From assembly GCA_041821285.1 (NCBI GenBank), contig JBGUER010000095.1, positions 1-12,364 of the forward strand: a stretch of 12,364 nucleotides of DNA, written 5' to 3'. This DNA comes from JAJBWD01 sp041821285 (lineage in GTDB: Bacteria; Bacillota; Clostridia; Clostridiales; Clostridiaceae). Shown here piece by piece: positions 1-7,819 of the stretch; positions within the stretch are counted from its first letter, which is position 1, and each line of letters starts with the position of its first letter. Made by a program: the position numbers and the translations under genes. Below the pieces are notes generated by a model that saw only the letters and a list, made by a program, of their open reading frames with translations, ran no database searches and was not told the DNA's origin.

Positions 1-632
1 TTGGATTCGTATTAATTAAAATACAAAGGGAAATAGGATATGAAGAATATGATAAAAATATATTTTGTATTTTAAGTGGATACATATCTTTATCACTTAG
101 AATAAATAAAAAATTTAACAAATTAAAAATTTTAGCAGATACAGATGGATTGACTAGTTTGCTAAATCAAAGAAGTTTTAAAAGTAATATTCGAGAGATA
201 ACAGAAAAAAATGTTAATTTTTGTCTTATAATTTTTGATATAGATGATTTTAAATTAGTTAATGATAATTTTGGGCATTTAGCAGGTGATTTGATTTTAA
301 AGGAAACAGCTCAATTAATAAAAGCGAGAATTAGAAGTTCTGATATATGTTATAGATATGGATGAGAAGAATTTTCAGTAATATTAATTGGAGCAGGAAT
401 AAAAGAAGGATATAGAATATCAGAAGAAATTAGAAAAGATGTAGAACAAAAGATATTTATATTTGAAGATAAAAATATCAATATAACTTTAAGTTCGGGA
501 ATATGTGAAAGTAAAGAATTAGAGGATAGAAAGGTGGAAGATTTATTTATAGCAACAGATAGTGCACTATATGAAAGTAAAAAGTCAGGCAAAAACAAAA
601 CAAGTTTATGGTGTGAAAAAGGAATGGCGTAG
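1..632 (+). pseudogene. GGDEF diguanylate cyclase, 5'-truncated by the window and interrupted by TGA in the GGEEF motif
   Basis: The frame is open from base 3 and encodes the end of what looks like a GAF-type sensor domain (tentative), then a GGDEF domain. Visible landmarks are DTDGLTSLLNQRSF at about 138-179, the metal/nucleotide region FDIDDFKLVNDNFGHLAGD, and the inhibitory I-site RSSD (333-344) five residues before RYG. The next codon, 363-365, is TGA where the second glycine of GGEEF belongs. The same frame then continues EEF, LSSGI and ATDSALYESKKSGKN to a TAG at 630-632, all typical of an intact GGDEF C-terminal half. Intact family members make cyclic di-GMP from two GTP. As read here, translation would end inside the active site, so the product should be catalytically dead. 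A single G-to-T change (GGA to TGA) explains it. A sequencing error or a recent nonsense mutation is possible; the rest of the frame shows no other decay. Confidence 0.85.
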
Positions 633-640
633 CCATTCCT
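620..640. terminator. Bidirectional intrinsic terminator between the convergent GGDEF gene and pncB
   Basis: A 9-bp perfect stem (AGGAATGGC paired with GCCATTCCT) with a three-base loop lies between the two convergent genes. Read on the minus strand it is followed directly by five T, making a good pncB terminator 9 bases after the pncB stop. Read on the plus strand it is followed by TCTTTATTTT, a weaker T-rich tail. The TAG stop of the GGDEF frame lies across the loop and the second arm. Confidence 0.85.
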
Positions 641-648
641 CTTTATTT

Positions 649-2124
649 TCAATCATCAAATTCACTTGAATATGAGTCAAGCAAATTGTGCTTTAAATCC
701 CACAAATCCTTAGAAAGATCTACATAATAGTTATGTGGATTATCTAGTCTTAAAATTTCTTTCCATAGTTTTTCTGTTTCTGTTTTAGCATAGTCTCTTA
801 TTTCTAATGTAGTTGGATTTTTATATATTTGCACTCCATTTTCAAATATTTTTTCTCTTAGATTTTTAACATAAAAATCCTTTAATTTTTTCTTTTTCCA
901 TGTGTATATAGGATCAAAAATAGTTAAATGTTGGTTTTCGGTTATATTTTCATCAGTTAATGTTATAACATCTGCAATGGCTTTATTTGTAGTTTTATCA
1001 AATAGTCTAAATATATTCTTAAAACCTGGATTAGTTATCTTTTCTTCATTTTCACTAATTTTAATTTTTGGAACTAGTTTGCCATCTTTTTCTATAGCCA
1101 CTAATTTGTACACTCCGCCAAAAACAGGTTCTGACCTAGCGGTAATAAGCCTTTCACCAACTCCCATGCTATCTATTTGAGCTCCTTGATTTAATACATC
1201 TCGAATTATATATTCATCTAAAGAGTTTGAAATAACAATTTTAACATCAGAATATCCTGCAGCATCCAAAATTTCTCTACATTTAGTAGAAAGGTAAGTA
1301 ATATCGCCACTATCTATTCTAACACCTAAAGGTCTAATTCCCTGTGGCTTTAATATTTCATCAAAGACTTTTATAGCGTTTGGCAAACCAGATTTTAAAA
1401 CATTGTAAGTATCTATAAGAAGTACACAATTTTCTGGATAGGATTCTGTCCAAGTTTTAAAGGATTCATATTCACTATCAAATAGTTGAATCCAGCTATG
1501 TGCCATAGTCCCAACCGCTGGTATGTTAAACATTTTACCTGCGATAGTACAAGCTGTTGAGGAACATCCACCTATGATAGAGGCTCTAGCACCATAAATT
1601 GCTCCATCATAACCCTGAGCCCTTCTTGATCCAAACTCCATAATAGGTCTTCCTTTAGCAGCTCTACATATTCGATTTGCTTTAGTTGCGATAAGTGTTT
1701 GATGATTTATTGTAAGTAGAACCATAGTTTCAATAAGTTGTGCTTGGATTATAGGACCTCGTACAGTAACTAAAGGTTCATTTGGGAAAACTGGATTTCC
1801 TTCTGGAACTGCCCAAACATCACAGGAAAATTCGAATGTTCTTAAATATTCTAAAAAATCATCAGAAAACATATTTTTACTTTTTAAATATTCAATATCT
1901 TCAAATGTAAAATTTAAATTATTTAAGTATTCTATAAGTTGTTCTACTCCTGCCATAATACAATATCCACCATTATCAGGTACTCGTCTAAAGAACATAT
2001 CAAAATATGCTATTGTGTCTTTTACGTTATTATTAAAATAACCGTTTCCCATAGTAAGCTCATAAAAATCAACAAGCATAGTTAAATTTCTTTCATCTTT
2101 TAATGAAAATATATTATTTTCCAT
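649..2124 (-). CDS. pncB: Nicotinate phosphoribosyltransferase
   Basis: This 491-aa protein catalyses the first step of the Preiss-Handler NAD salvage route: nicotinate plus PRPP gives nicotinate mononucleotide, with ATP hydrolysis. The full family signature is visible: an N-terminal DFYELTMGNGYF (19-30), FGSRRAQG (164-171), GTMAHSW (205-211) with His209 matching the histidine that is phosphorylated in PncB enzymes, DTYNVLKSG (238-246), RIDSGD (269-274) and GVGERL (321-326). The length fits the long bacterial form. The ATG start is supported by GAAGGGG five bases upstream (2130-2136). The gene stands alone, transcribed divergently from the helicase and ended by the hairpin at 620-640. It acts in the cytoplasm and no signal or membrane segment is seen. 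NAD-responsive control is plausible for the family, but I recognise no operator. Confidence 0.96.
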   Translation of the reverse strand: MENNIFSLKDERNLTMLVDFYELTMGNGYFNNNVKDTIAYFDMFFRRVPDNGGYCIMAGVEQLIEYLNNLNFTFEDIEYLKSKNMFSDDFLEYLRTFEFSCDVWAVPEGNPVFPNEPLVTVRGPIIQAQLIETMVLLTINHQTLIATKANRICRAAKGRPIMEFGSRRAQGYDGAIYGARASIIGGCSSTACTIAGKMFNIPAVGTMAHSWIQLFDSEYESFKTWTESYPENCVLLIDTYNVLKSGLPNAIKVFDEILKPQGIRPLGVRIDSGDITYLSTKCREILDAAGYSDVKIVISNSLDEYIIRDVLNQGAQIDSMGVGERLITARSEPVFGGVYKLVAIEKDGKLVPKIKISENEEKITNPGFKNIFRLFDKTTNKAIADVITLTDENITENQHLTIFDPIYTWKKKKLKDFYVKNLREKIFENGVQIYKNPTTLEIRDYAKTETEKLWKEILRLDNPHNYYVDLSKDLWDLKHNLLDSYSSEFDD

Positions 2125-2158
2125 ATTAACCCCTTCTTATTTTAAAATATTGTCAATA

Positions 2159-2167
2159 ATTATAACA
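2159..2167 (-). promoter_or_regulatory. Predicted extended -10 promoter element for pncB
   Basis: On the minus strand this reads TGTTATAAT, a perfect TATAAT with the TG of an extended -10. The -35 position (17 bp upstream) is only T-rich. The start site would fall near 2150, giving a leader of about 25 bases that just holds the ribosome binding site, so there is no room for a riboswitch. Confidence 0.6.
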
Positions 2168-2171
2168 TATA

Positions 2172-2200
2172 TTTTAAGCTTTAAAAAGATTTAATACAAT
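2172..2200 (+). promoter_or_regulatory. Weak predicted promoter for the UvrD-like helicase
   Basis: TTTTAA (2172-2177) and TACAAT (2195-2200) are separated by 17 bases and lie just upstream of the helicase ribosome binding site GGAGGAG (2210-2216). The -10 matches the consensus at five of six positions, but the -35 is poor. The element is divergent from, and closely adjacent to, the pncB promoter. Confidence 0.35.
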
Positions 2201-2221
2201 ATAAAATTTGGAGGAGTTCAT

Positions 2222-4006
2222 GTGAAGGAGTATAAACTTGATAAAAATCAAGAAAAAGCTATAGAAATTAATGTAAAAGATGTTTTAGTTTCAGCTTCAC
2301 CAGGAAGTGGTAAAACAGCAATAATAATAAGGCGATGTAACTATTTACTTAAAAATAACAATGTAAGTTATAGAAATATTTTGGTGCTAACTTATACTAA
2401 AAATGCTGCAAATCATATGAAGAATGAATATATAAAGAATTTTAAAGAAAATTGTCCTCATTTTAGTACTATTCATAGTTTTTTATATGAAATATTAAGA
2501 AATAATAATAAAAAAATAAATATTATAGATGAAAATACTAAAAATGAATTAATAAAACAAGTTTTAAATAAATATGTAGATTATATTAGTATAAATAAAA
2601 TAAATAACATAAAAAATATGATATCTCAATACAAAATTTCAAATTTTAATAAATCAAAACTAAATATAGGCATTAGTGAAGAAATATTTTATATTTGCTA
2701 TGAAAAATATAGTAAATATCTTAGTGATAATAAATTAATGGATTTTGATGATCTTTCTTTGTTTAGTTATAAATTATTTAATGAAAATCCCCAAATATTA
2801 AAAGAATATAGAAATAGGTATAAATACATATTAGTGGATGAATTTCAAGATTGTGATGAAATGGAAATTAAATTTTTGAAATTAATAGCAGAGGGAAATA
2901 GTTTTTTCGCGGTGGGTGACGAGGATCAATCTATTTATAGTTTTAAAGGAGCGAGTCCTAAGTATATTATTAATTTTAATGAGTATTTTAAAAATGGTAG
3001 AGTGATATATCTGAATAATAATTATAGATGCCCTGAAAAAATAGTTGAAAGATCTTGTGATTTAATAGAATTTAATAAAGAAAGAACGGGTAGAAAAATA
3101 TATTCTAAATCCTTTAATAACAAAGATATGAATATAATGCATTTTGAAAATGAAAAGAAACAAGCAGAAAAAATTGTTGATGATATAGATAAAGCTAACA
3201 ATAAAAATAATCTTAGTGATTTTGCAGTTTTGTTTAGAACTCGTGAGGAAGGCGATTTAATTAAATGTGAGATGCTTAATAAAAATATTTCATTTAATTT
3301 TTGTGGTATTCAGCAAAATATATATAATCATTTTATTTTTCAGGATTTATATTTATATTTAAAATTTTTACAGCAACCGTATAACTTAGATATATTTAAT
3401 AGTATTGCTAATAAACCTAATAGATTTATTAGCAAATTAAATTTAACAAAATTAAAAAGAAAGAATAATAGTTATGGTGTGATTTCTTCATTTTATGCTT
3501 TAGATACAGTAAGTTTATCAGAATTCAAGGGAATAAAGCTTATGGAAAGAGCTTTAAACAAAATAAAAAAATCTCAAGGTGAAAAAATATTAGATATATT
3601 TCTAAAAAAACTAAAATATATATCTTATTTAGAAACACAAGGAGGGATAGAGAAATATAAAAATGCAATAGAAGCGCTAAAAAACATATGTATTGAAGAA
3701 AAAAATATATCAAATATAATAAAAAGGATAGAAATAAACAAGGGGGAAAATATAATCAATAAAAATAGTGTTACCTTAAGTACTATTCATTCTGTAAAAG
3801 GTGAAGAATTTAAAAGAGTTTATATATTAAATTGCATAGAAAATACATTTCCATATTATAAAAATAAAAATGAAGAAGAGGAAAGAAGAATTTTTTATGT
3901 AGCCATAACAAGAACACTAGATGAGCTATATCTTTGTGTGCCAGAGTATATGGAAAATTTAAAAACAAAACCTAGTAAATATTTAAAAGAGATTAAAGTT
4001 GAATAA
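2222..4006 (+). CDS. Compact UvrD/PcrA-family (SF1A) ATP-dependent DNA helicase
   Basis: This 594-aa protein shows the superfamily 1A motifs in order: Q motif LDKNQEKAI (6-14), Walker A SASPGSGKT (24-32), motif Ia LVLTYTKNAANHM (54-66), FSTIHSF (81-87), Walker B VDEFQD (205-210), motif III GDEDQSIYSFKGA (232-244), motif IV LNNNYRCP (264-271), motif V TLSTIHSVKGEEF (518-530) and motif VI EEERRIFYVAITR (552-564). It should translocate 3'-5' on single-stranded DNA. It is shorter than PcrA/UvrD (about 720 or more residues), ending at SKYLKEI, and lacks the C-terminal extension that PcrA uses to contact RNA polymerase. No nuclease domain is seen, so AddA/RecB is excluded. It starts with GTG: the overlapping ATG at 2220 is followed at once by TGA. 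GGAGGAG lies five bases upstream of the GTG. Its exact repair role is not evident. Confidence 0.93.
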   Translation: MKEYKLDKNQEKAIEINVKDVLVSASPGSGKTAIIIRRCNYLLKNNNVSYRNILVLTYTKNAANHMKNEYIKNFKENCPHFSTIHSFLYEILRNNNKKINIIDENTKNELIKQVLNKYVDYISINKINNIKNMISQYKISNFNKSKLNIGISEEIFYICYEKYSKYLSDNKLMDFDDLSLFSYKLFNENPQILKEYRNRYKYILVDEFQDCDEMEIKFLKLIAEGNSFFAVGDEDQSIYSFKGASPKYIINFNEYFKNGRVIYLNNNYRCPEKIVERSCDLIEFNKERTGRKIYSKSFNNKDMNIMHFENEKKQAEKIVDDIDKANNKNNLSDFAVLFRTREEGDLIKCEMLNKNISFNFCGIQQNIYNHFIFQDLYLYLKFLQQPYNLDIFNSIANKPNRFISKLNLTKLKRKNNSYGVISSFYALDTVSLSEFKGIKLMERALNKIKKSQGEKILDIFLKKLKYISYLETQGGIEKYKNAIEALKNICIEEKNISNIIKRIEINKGENIINKNSVTLSTIHSVKGEEFKRVYILNCIENTFPYYKNKNEEEERRIFYVAITRTLDELYLCVPEYMENLKTKPSKYLKEIKVE

Positions 4007-4027
4007 TATTTTTTAAAAGGATATAAT
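3999..4027 (+). promoter_or_regulatory. Predicted sigma-A promoter for the M20-RluA-flippase operon
   Basis: TTGAAT (3999-4004), a 17-base spacer and a perfect TATAAT (4022-4027) lie across the end of the helicase gene, with the -35 overlapping its stop codon. The start site would be near 4034, about 27 bases before the next ATG. No terminator separates the helicase from this operon, so read-through is also possible. Confidence 0.6.
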
Positions 4028-4060
4028 TTTTTTAATAAATCAATTTAAAGGTGGGTAAAA

Positions 4061-5233
4061 ATGGATTTTTTAAAAGAAGCCAATATGTTAAAACAAGAAA
4101 TAATAGATTTAAGAAGGGAATTTCATAAAAATCCGGAACTTGGATTTAATGTAGAAAATACTAAAAGAAGAGTAATAGAATATTTGGAAAAAGAAAATAT
4201 AGAATATAAGGAATTTAGTAAAAATGCTGTAGTTGGTTATATCAGGGGAAATGGAGAAAAAACGGTAGCGTTAAGGGCTGACATGGATGCACTTCCTATA
4301 GAAGAAAAAAACGAAAAAGAATATAAATCTAAAATAAATGGATGTATGCATGCCTGTGGTCACGATGGTCATTTAGCTATTTTACTAGGCGCTGCTAAAA
4401 TATTAAATAAAGCTAAAGAAGACTTAAAAGGAACGGTTGTTTTATTATTTGAACCAGCGGAGGAAACTACTGGTGGAGCTAGAGTTATGATAGAAGATGG
4501 AGTGCTATCAAATCCTAAGGTGGATGCAATATTTGGACTACATGTAGATGAAAATATTAGTGTGAATAAAATAGGAATAAAAAATGGAGTTGTTAATGCA
4601 GCGTCTAATCCCTTTACTATAAAGATTATAGGGAAAGGTGGACACGGAGCAAGACCACAAAATACTATAGACCCTATTTATATAGGCAGTCTTTTAATAA
4701 CATCTATTCAATCTTTAATAAGTAGGGAACTAAGCGCAGCTGAAGCTGGTGTTTTATCTATAGGAACATTTAATAGTGGAACTGCTCAAAATATTATTCC
4801 TGAAACTGCTGAAATAAGTGGTATAATAAGGACTATGAGTAGCGAAACACGAGAATATGTAAAGAAAAGATTAAAAGAAATAACACAGGGAATAGTTGAT
4901 AGTTTTAGAGGTAAATGTGAAATAATAATAGAGGAGAGTTATCCATGTTTATATAATGATGATAAAACTCTTGACTTTGTATACAAAAATGGTAACAATA
5001 TCTTAGGGGAGAAAAATGTTATATTATTAAAAAATCCTTCTATGGGAGTTGAAAGTTTTGCTTATTTTTCAAATGAAAGACCTTCTGCATTTTATTTTCT
5101 AGGATGCAGAAATGAAAATAAGGGAATAGTTCACCCTGCCCATAGTAGTTATTTTGATATAGATGAGGATTGTTTAGCTATAGGAGCTGCAATGCAAAGC
5201 AGTATAGCTTTTGACTTTTTAAATAAAAACTAG
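4061..5233 (+). CDS. M20D-family metal-dependent amidohydrolase / N-acyl-amino-acid deacylase
   Basis: This 390-aa protein belongs to the family of hippurate hydrolases, N-acetyl-diaminopimelate deacetylases and auxin-conjugate hydrolases, cytoplasmic enzymes that cleave an amide with a two-metal centre. Visible motifs are the N-terminal LRREFHKNPELGF (17-29), LRADMDALPI (71-80), the metal ligands Cys99 and His101 in CGHDGH, the catalytic/metal pair in PAEE (132-135), His161 in GLHV, the lid-domain GKGGHGARP (191-199) and the C-terminal HPAHSSYFDIDED, where His361 is the likely last ligand. Full length for the family. AAAGGTGGG (4047-4055) precedes the ATG. It is the first gene of a tight three-gene operon. 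The substrate cannot be told from sequence; the neighbours (RNA modification, flippase) do not point to lysine biosynthesis. Confidence 0.92.
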   Translation: MDFLKEANMLKQEIIDLRREFHKNPELGFNVENTKRRVIEYLEKENIEYKEFSKNAVVGYIRGNGEKTVALRADMDALPIEEKNEKEYKSKINGCMHACGHDGHLAILLGAAKILNKAKEDLKGTVVLLFEPAEETTGGARVMIEDGVLSNPKVDAIFGLHVDENISVNKIGIKNGVVNAASNPFTIKIIGKGGHGARPQNTIDPIYIGSLLITSIQSLISRELSAAEAGVLSIGTFNSGTAQNIIPETAEISGIIRTMSSETREYVKKRLKEITQGIVDSFRGKCEIIIEESYPCLYNDDKTLDFVYKNGNNILGEKNVILLKNPSMGVESFAYFSNERPSAFYFLGCRNENKGIVHPAHSSYFDIDEDCLAIGAAMQSSIAFDFLNKN

Positions 5234-5243
5234 GAGTGGTTAA

Positions 5244-6194
5244 ATGAGAGTAAAAATAGGACCTAATGAAGCAGGACAAAGAGTTGATAAATTTATAAGA
5301 AAATGGCTAAAGGAGCTTCCTTTAAGTGCTATTTATAGAGCAATAAGAAAGGGCGATATAAAGGTAAATGGAAAGAAGGTACGTGACGCATATTTTTTAG
5401 TTGAGGGAGATCTAGTTGAAACTAAGTATTTAGACGTAGAAAAGAAAGAAGAAAAGTTTGAAAGAAGAGATAATAAATTAAAAGTAACATATGAAGATGA
5501 AAATATGTTAATTGTTGAAAAATGGCCGGGCGTATTAGTTCATAAAGATAAAAAAGAAGAAGTATCTTTAACTGATTATGTTTTATCTTATTTATTTGAC
5601 AAAGGAGAATATTATCCCAATAAAGACATAGCATTTAAGCCATCACCTTGTAATAGATTAGATAGAAATACATCTGGTGTAGTTATATATGCTAAAAATT
5701 TCGAGTCTTTAAAGCTTTTAAATGAAATGATAAGAAATAGAGACATTAAAAAATACTATACCGCTTTAGTTAAGGGAAGAATAAAAGATGGACTTTATGA
5801 AGCGTATATATCTAAAGACAATAAAAACAATGTTTCAAAAGTAAAAAAAGAAGAATCTGAGGATTCTAAAAAAATAGCTATGGATATAAAGACTATTGAA
5901 AGTTGCGGACTTTTTTCTTTAGTAGATATTGAGCTTATTACAGGAAGAAGTCATCAAATAAGGGCTCATTTTAAAGAATTAGGACATGAGATAGTAGGAG
6001 ATACAAAATACGGGGATAAAAAAACAAATAATTTTTTCATTAACAAATATGGACTGAATTATCAATATTTATATGCTTATAAATTACAATTTAGAAATTG
6101 TAAAGATAAACTTGATTATATGGAAAATAAAACTTTAGCAGAAAGTTTGCCACCAATATTTAAAAAGATCAAAACGGATGTTTTTAAGTTCTAA
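5244..6194 (+). CDS. RluA-family 23S rRNA pseudouridine synthase
   Basis: This 316-aa protein has an S4-like RNA-binding domain at about 1-60 (GQRVDKFIRKWL, then IRKGDIKVNGKKV) followed by the pseudouridine synthase catalytic fold at about 80-290. The catalytic aspartate is Asp140 in CNRLDRNTSG. The motif carries Asn where many members have His, a variant I expect in Firmicutes. Further family signatures are DIELITGRSHQIRAHF (228-243) and VGDTKYGD (251-258). It should isomerise uridine in rRNA, as RluC/RluD do, but the target base cannot be assigned. TAGGAG at 5231-5236 serves as ribosome binding site and contains the stop codon of the preceding gene, so the two are very likely co-transcribed and perhaps translationally coupled. 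Confidence 0.93.
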   Translation: MRVKIGPNEAGQRVDKFIRKWLKELPLSAIYRAIRKGDIKVNGKKVRDAYFLVEGDLVETKYLDVEKKEEKFERRDNKLKVTYEDENMLIVEKWPGVLVHKDKKEEVSLTDYVLSYLFDKGEYYPNKDIAFKPSPCNRLDRNTSGVVIYAKNFESLKLLNEMIRNRDIKKYYTALVKGRIKDGLYEAYISKDNKNNVSKVKKEESEDSKKIAMDIKTIESCGLFSLVDIELITGRSHQIRAHFKELGHEIVGDTKYGDKKTNNFFINKYGLNYQYLYAYKLQFRNCKDKLDYMENKTLAESLPPIFKKIKTDVFKF

Positions 6195-6205
6195 AAGGAG
6201 ATTTT

Positions 6206-7819
6206 ATGGGAACAAAATCAACAACTAAAGGCTTTGCCATTTTGTCTGTATCTACAATTTTAGTTAAATTATTGTCTTTGGTATATGTACCATTTTTGAT
6301 ACTAATCATAGGAACAAAGGGGTATGCTACTTATTATGCAGCTTATACTATTTTTGTTTTTATTTTTGTAGTTGTAACAGCTGGAATACCAGTAACTATT
6401 TCAAAACAGGTTTCTGAATTAGTAGCTTTAAATAATTATAAGGATGCAATAAAAACATTTAAAATTGCAAGGTTTATCCTTTTAATATTTGGAACAATAT
6501 TGACGGTTGCAATGATGCTATTTGCAAGACCTTTAGCTAGCTTTATAAATTTTAAAACAGCTTATTTATGTGTTTTAGTTTTGTCTCCAACTGTTTTATT
6601 TACTTCGGTTTCTACCTGTTATATGGGGTATTTTCAAGGCCTTGACAATATGAAGCCAAGGGCAGTAGCGCAGTTATTAGAACAAATAGTAAATATTGTA
6701 TTTTCTCTTTTGTTTGCAGCACTATGGTATAAATATGGGCTTTATGTGGCCTGCGCTGGAGGCTGCATGGGTACTCCTATTAGTGCCCTAGTTTCTTTAA
6801 TATATTTAATGGTATATTATCATAAACATAAAACAATAGATAAACCTTTAAATCCAGAAATTTTAGAAGTTAAGAGAATATCTAATAGAGGACTTACTAG
6901 GAGAGTATTAAGTTATGGAATTCCAATAACAATATGTTGGGGAATGCAATATGCTGGTAATTTAGTGGATACAATTAATAACAAAGGAAGACTCTTAGCT
7001 TCAGGTCTTTCTGTTGATAAAAGTGATATTTTATTTGGAAACTTAGGAAAATATACCACTTTGATAGGAGTTCCATTATCTATTATAACAGCTTTAAGTG
7101 CTGCAGTTTTACCGATGATAGCTAGTTATGCTGCACTTAATAATAAAAAAGAAATAAAAAGAGGAATAGATTATTCCTTTAATACTGCCTTTTTAGTGGC
7201 AGTTCCTTGTGCTATGGGGCTTGCTATATTAAGTGAGCCTATTTATATTTTACTTGGACCAAGTTTTGAAGTGGGATATGAATTAATGACATATGGTGGT
7301 TGGATACTAATATTAGCATCTTTAATTCAAATCCAGACAATAATATTACAAAGCTTAGGCAGATTATATAAGACAGCGCTAAATATGTTTTTGGGAATAG
7401 TAGTAAAAGTAGGCATTAATTATATATTAATAACTAATCCTAAAATAAATATAACAGGAGCGTTAGTAGGAAGCGCCTTTGGTTATTTAATACCTGTTGT
7501 TTTAAATAAAAAGCTAATTGAAGATACACTTGAAATAAAATTATCATTATTTCATTATTTTAAAAACCCATTTATTTCATCTTTAATTATGGGGGTAGCG
7601 GCATACATAACGCATATTTCTATTAATTATACATTAAGCATCTTTATGGGAAGGTATTTATCTAATGCAGTAGCTACTATACTAGCTATTGTGGTTTCAA
7701 TGGTTGTTTATTTATATATGATGATAAGAGTAGGTGGCTTTAGAAAAAAAGATTTAGAAGTTTTTCCTTCAAGAGTAGTATCTCTTATTCCAAATAGTTT
7801 TATTAAAAGAATGAGTTAA
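6206..7819 (+). CDS. Polytopic MOP-superfamily flippase, MurJ/YtgP-like (putative lipid II or oligosaccharide-lipid exporter)
   Basis: This 537-aa, strongly hydrophobic protein has about 14 predicted membrane helices through the whole length and no other domain. Its overall shape and several motifs match the SpoVB/YtgP branch of polysaccharide transporters: AGIPVTISKQVSE (59-71), CYMGYFQGLDNMKPRAVAQLLEQIVNI (138-164) and LSYGIPI (235-241). YtgP of Bacillus subtilis, of similar length, is a MurJ lipid II flippase; that role is an inference here. The ribosome binding site AAAGGAG (6194-6200) begins at the last base of the preceding stop, and only 11 bp separate the genes, so it is the third gene of the operon. 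The last 16 codons overlap antisense with the convergent spoVB-like gene. No GC-rich terminator follows the stop. A Wzx-type O-unit or teichoic/capsule flippase is the main alternative. Confidence 0.85.
   Translation: MGTKSTTKGFAILSVSTILVKLLSLVYVPFLILIIGTKGYATYYAAYTIFVFIFVVVTAGIPVTISKQVSELVALNNYKDAIKTFKIARFILLIFGTILTVAMMLFARPLASFINFKTAYLCVLVLSPTVLFTSVSTCYMGYFQGLDNMKPRAVAQLLEQIVNIVFSLLFAALWYKYGLYVACAGGCMGTPISALVSLIYLMVYYHKHKTIDKPLNPEILEVKRISNRGLTRRVLSYGIPITICWGMQYAGNLVDTINNKGRLLASGLSVDKSDILFGNLGKYTTLIGVPLSIITALSAAVLPMIASYAALNNKKEIKRGIDYSFNTAFLVAVPCAMGLAILSEPIYILLGPSFEVGYELMTYGGWILILASLIQIQTIILQSLGRLYKTALNMFLGIVVKVGINYILITNPKINITGALVGSAFGYLIPVVLNKKLIEDTLEIKLSLFHYFKNPFISSLIMGVAAYITHISINYTLSIFMGRYLSNAVATILAIVVSMVVYLYMMIRVGGFRKKDLEVFPSRVVSLIPNSFIKRMS

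Noticed and set aside
363..365. TGA in the GGDEF gene as a selenocysteine or recoded codon
   Set aside because: The family has glycine here, no selenocysteine role is known at this site, and no clear SECIS-like hairpin is seen just downstream. One base change from GGA is simpler.
350..652. Minus-strand open frame of about 100 codons across the GGDEF 3' half
   Set aside because: It is antisense to a recognisable GGDEF domain, overlaps the terminator hairpin and resembles no family.
902..1180. Plus-strand open frame inside pncB
   Set aside because: It lies wholly antisense to conserved pncB coding sequence and has no ribosome binding site or family likeness. The same holds for antisense frames at 5422-5634, 9261-9557, 10198-10410 and 10558-10758.
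2151..2156. TTGACA on the minus strand as a -35 box for pncB
   Set aside because: A -10 at the right distance would fall on the ribosome binding site (GGGGTT). The TATAAT further upstream fits better.
7744..7770. GAAG/CTTC hairpin before seven T on the minus strand as a spoVB terminator
   Set aside because: The stem has only four pairs, includes part of the stop codon, and is six bases away from the T run, so it is too weak to call.
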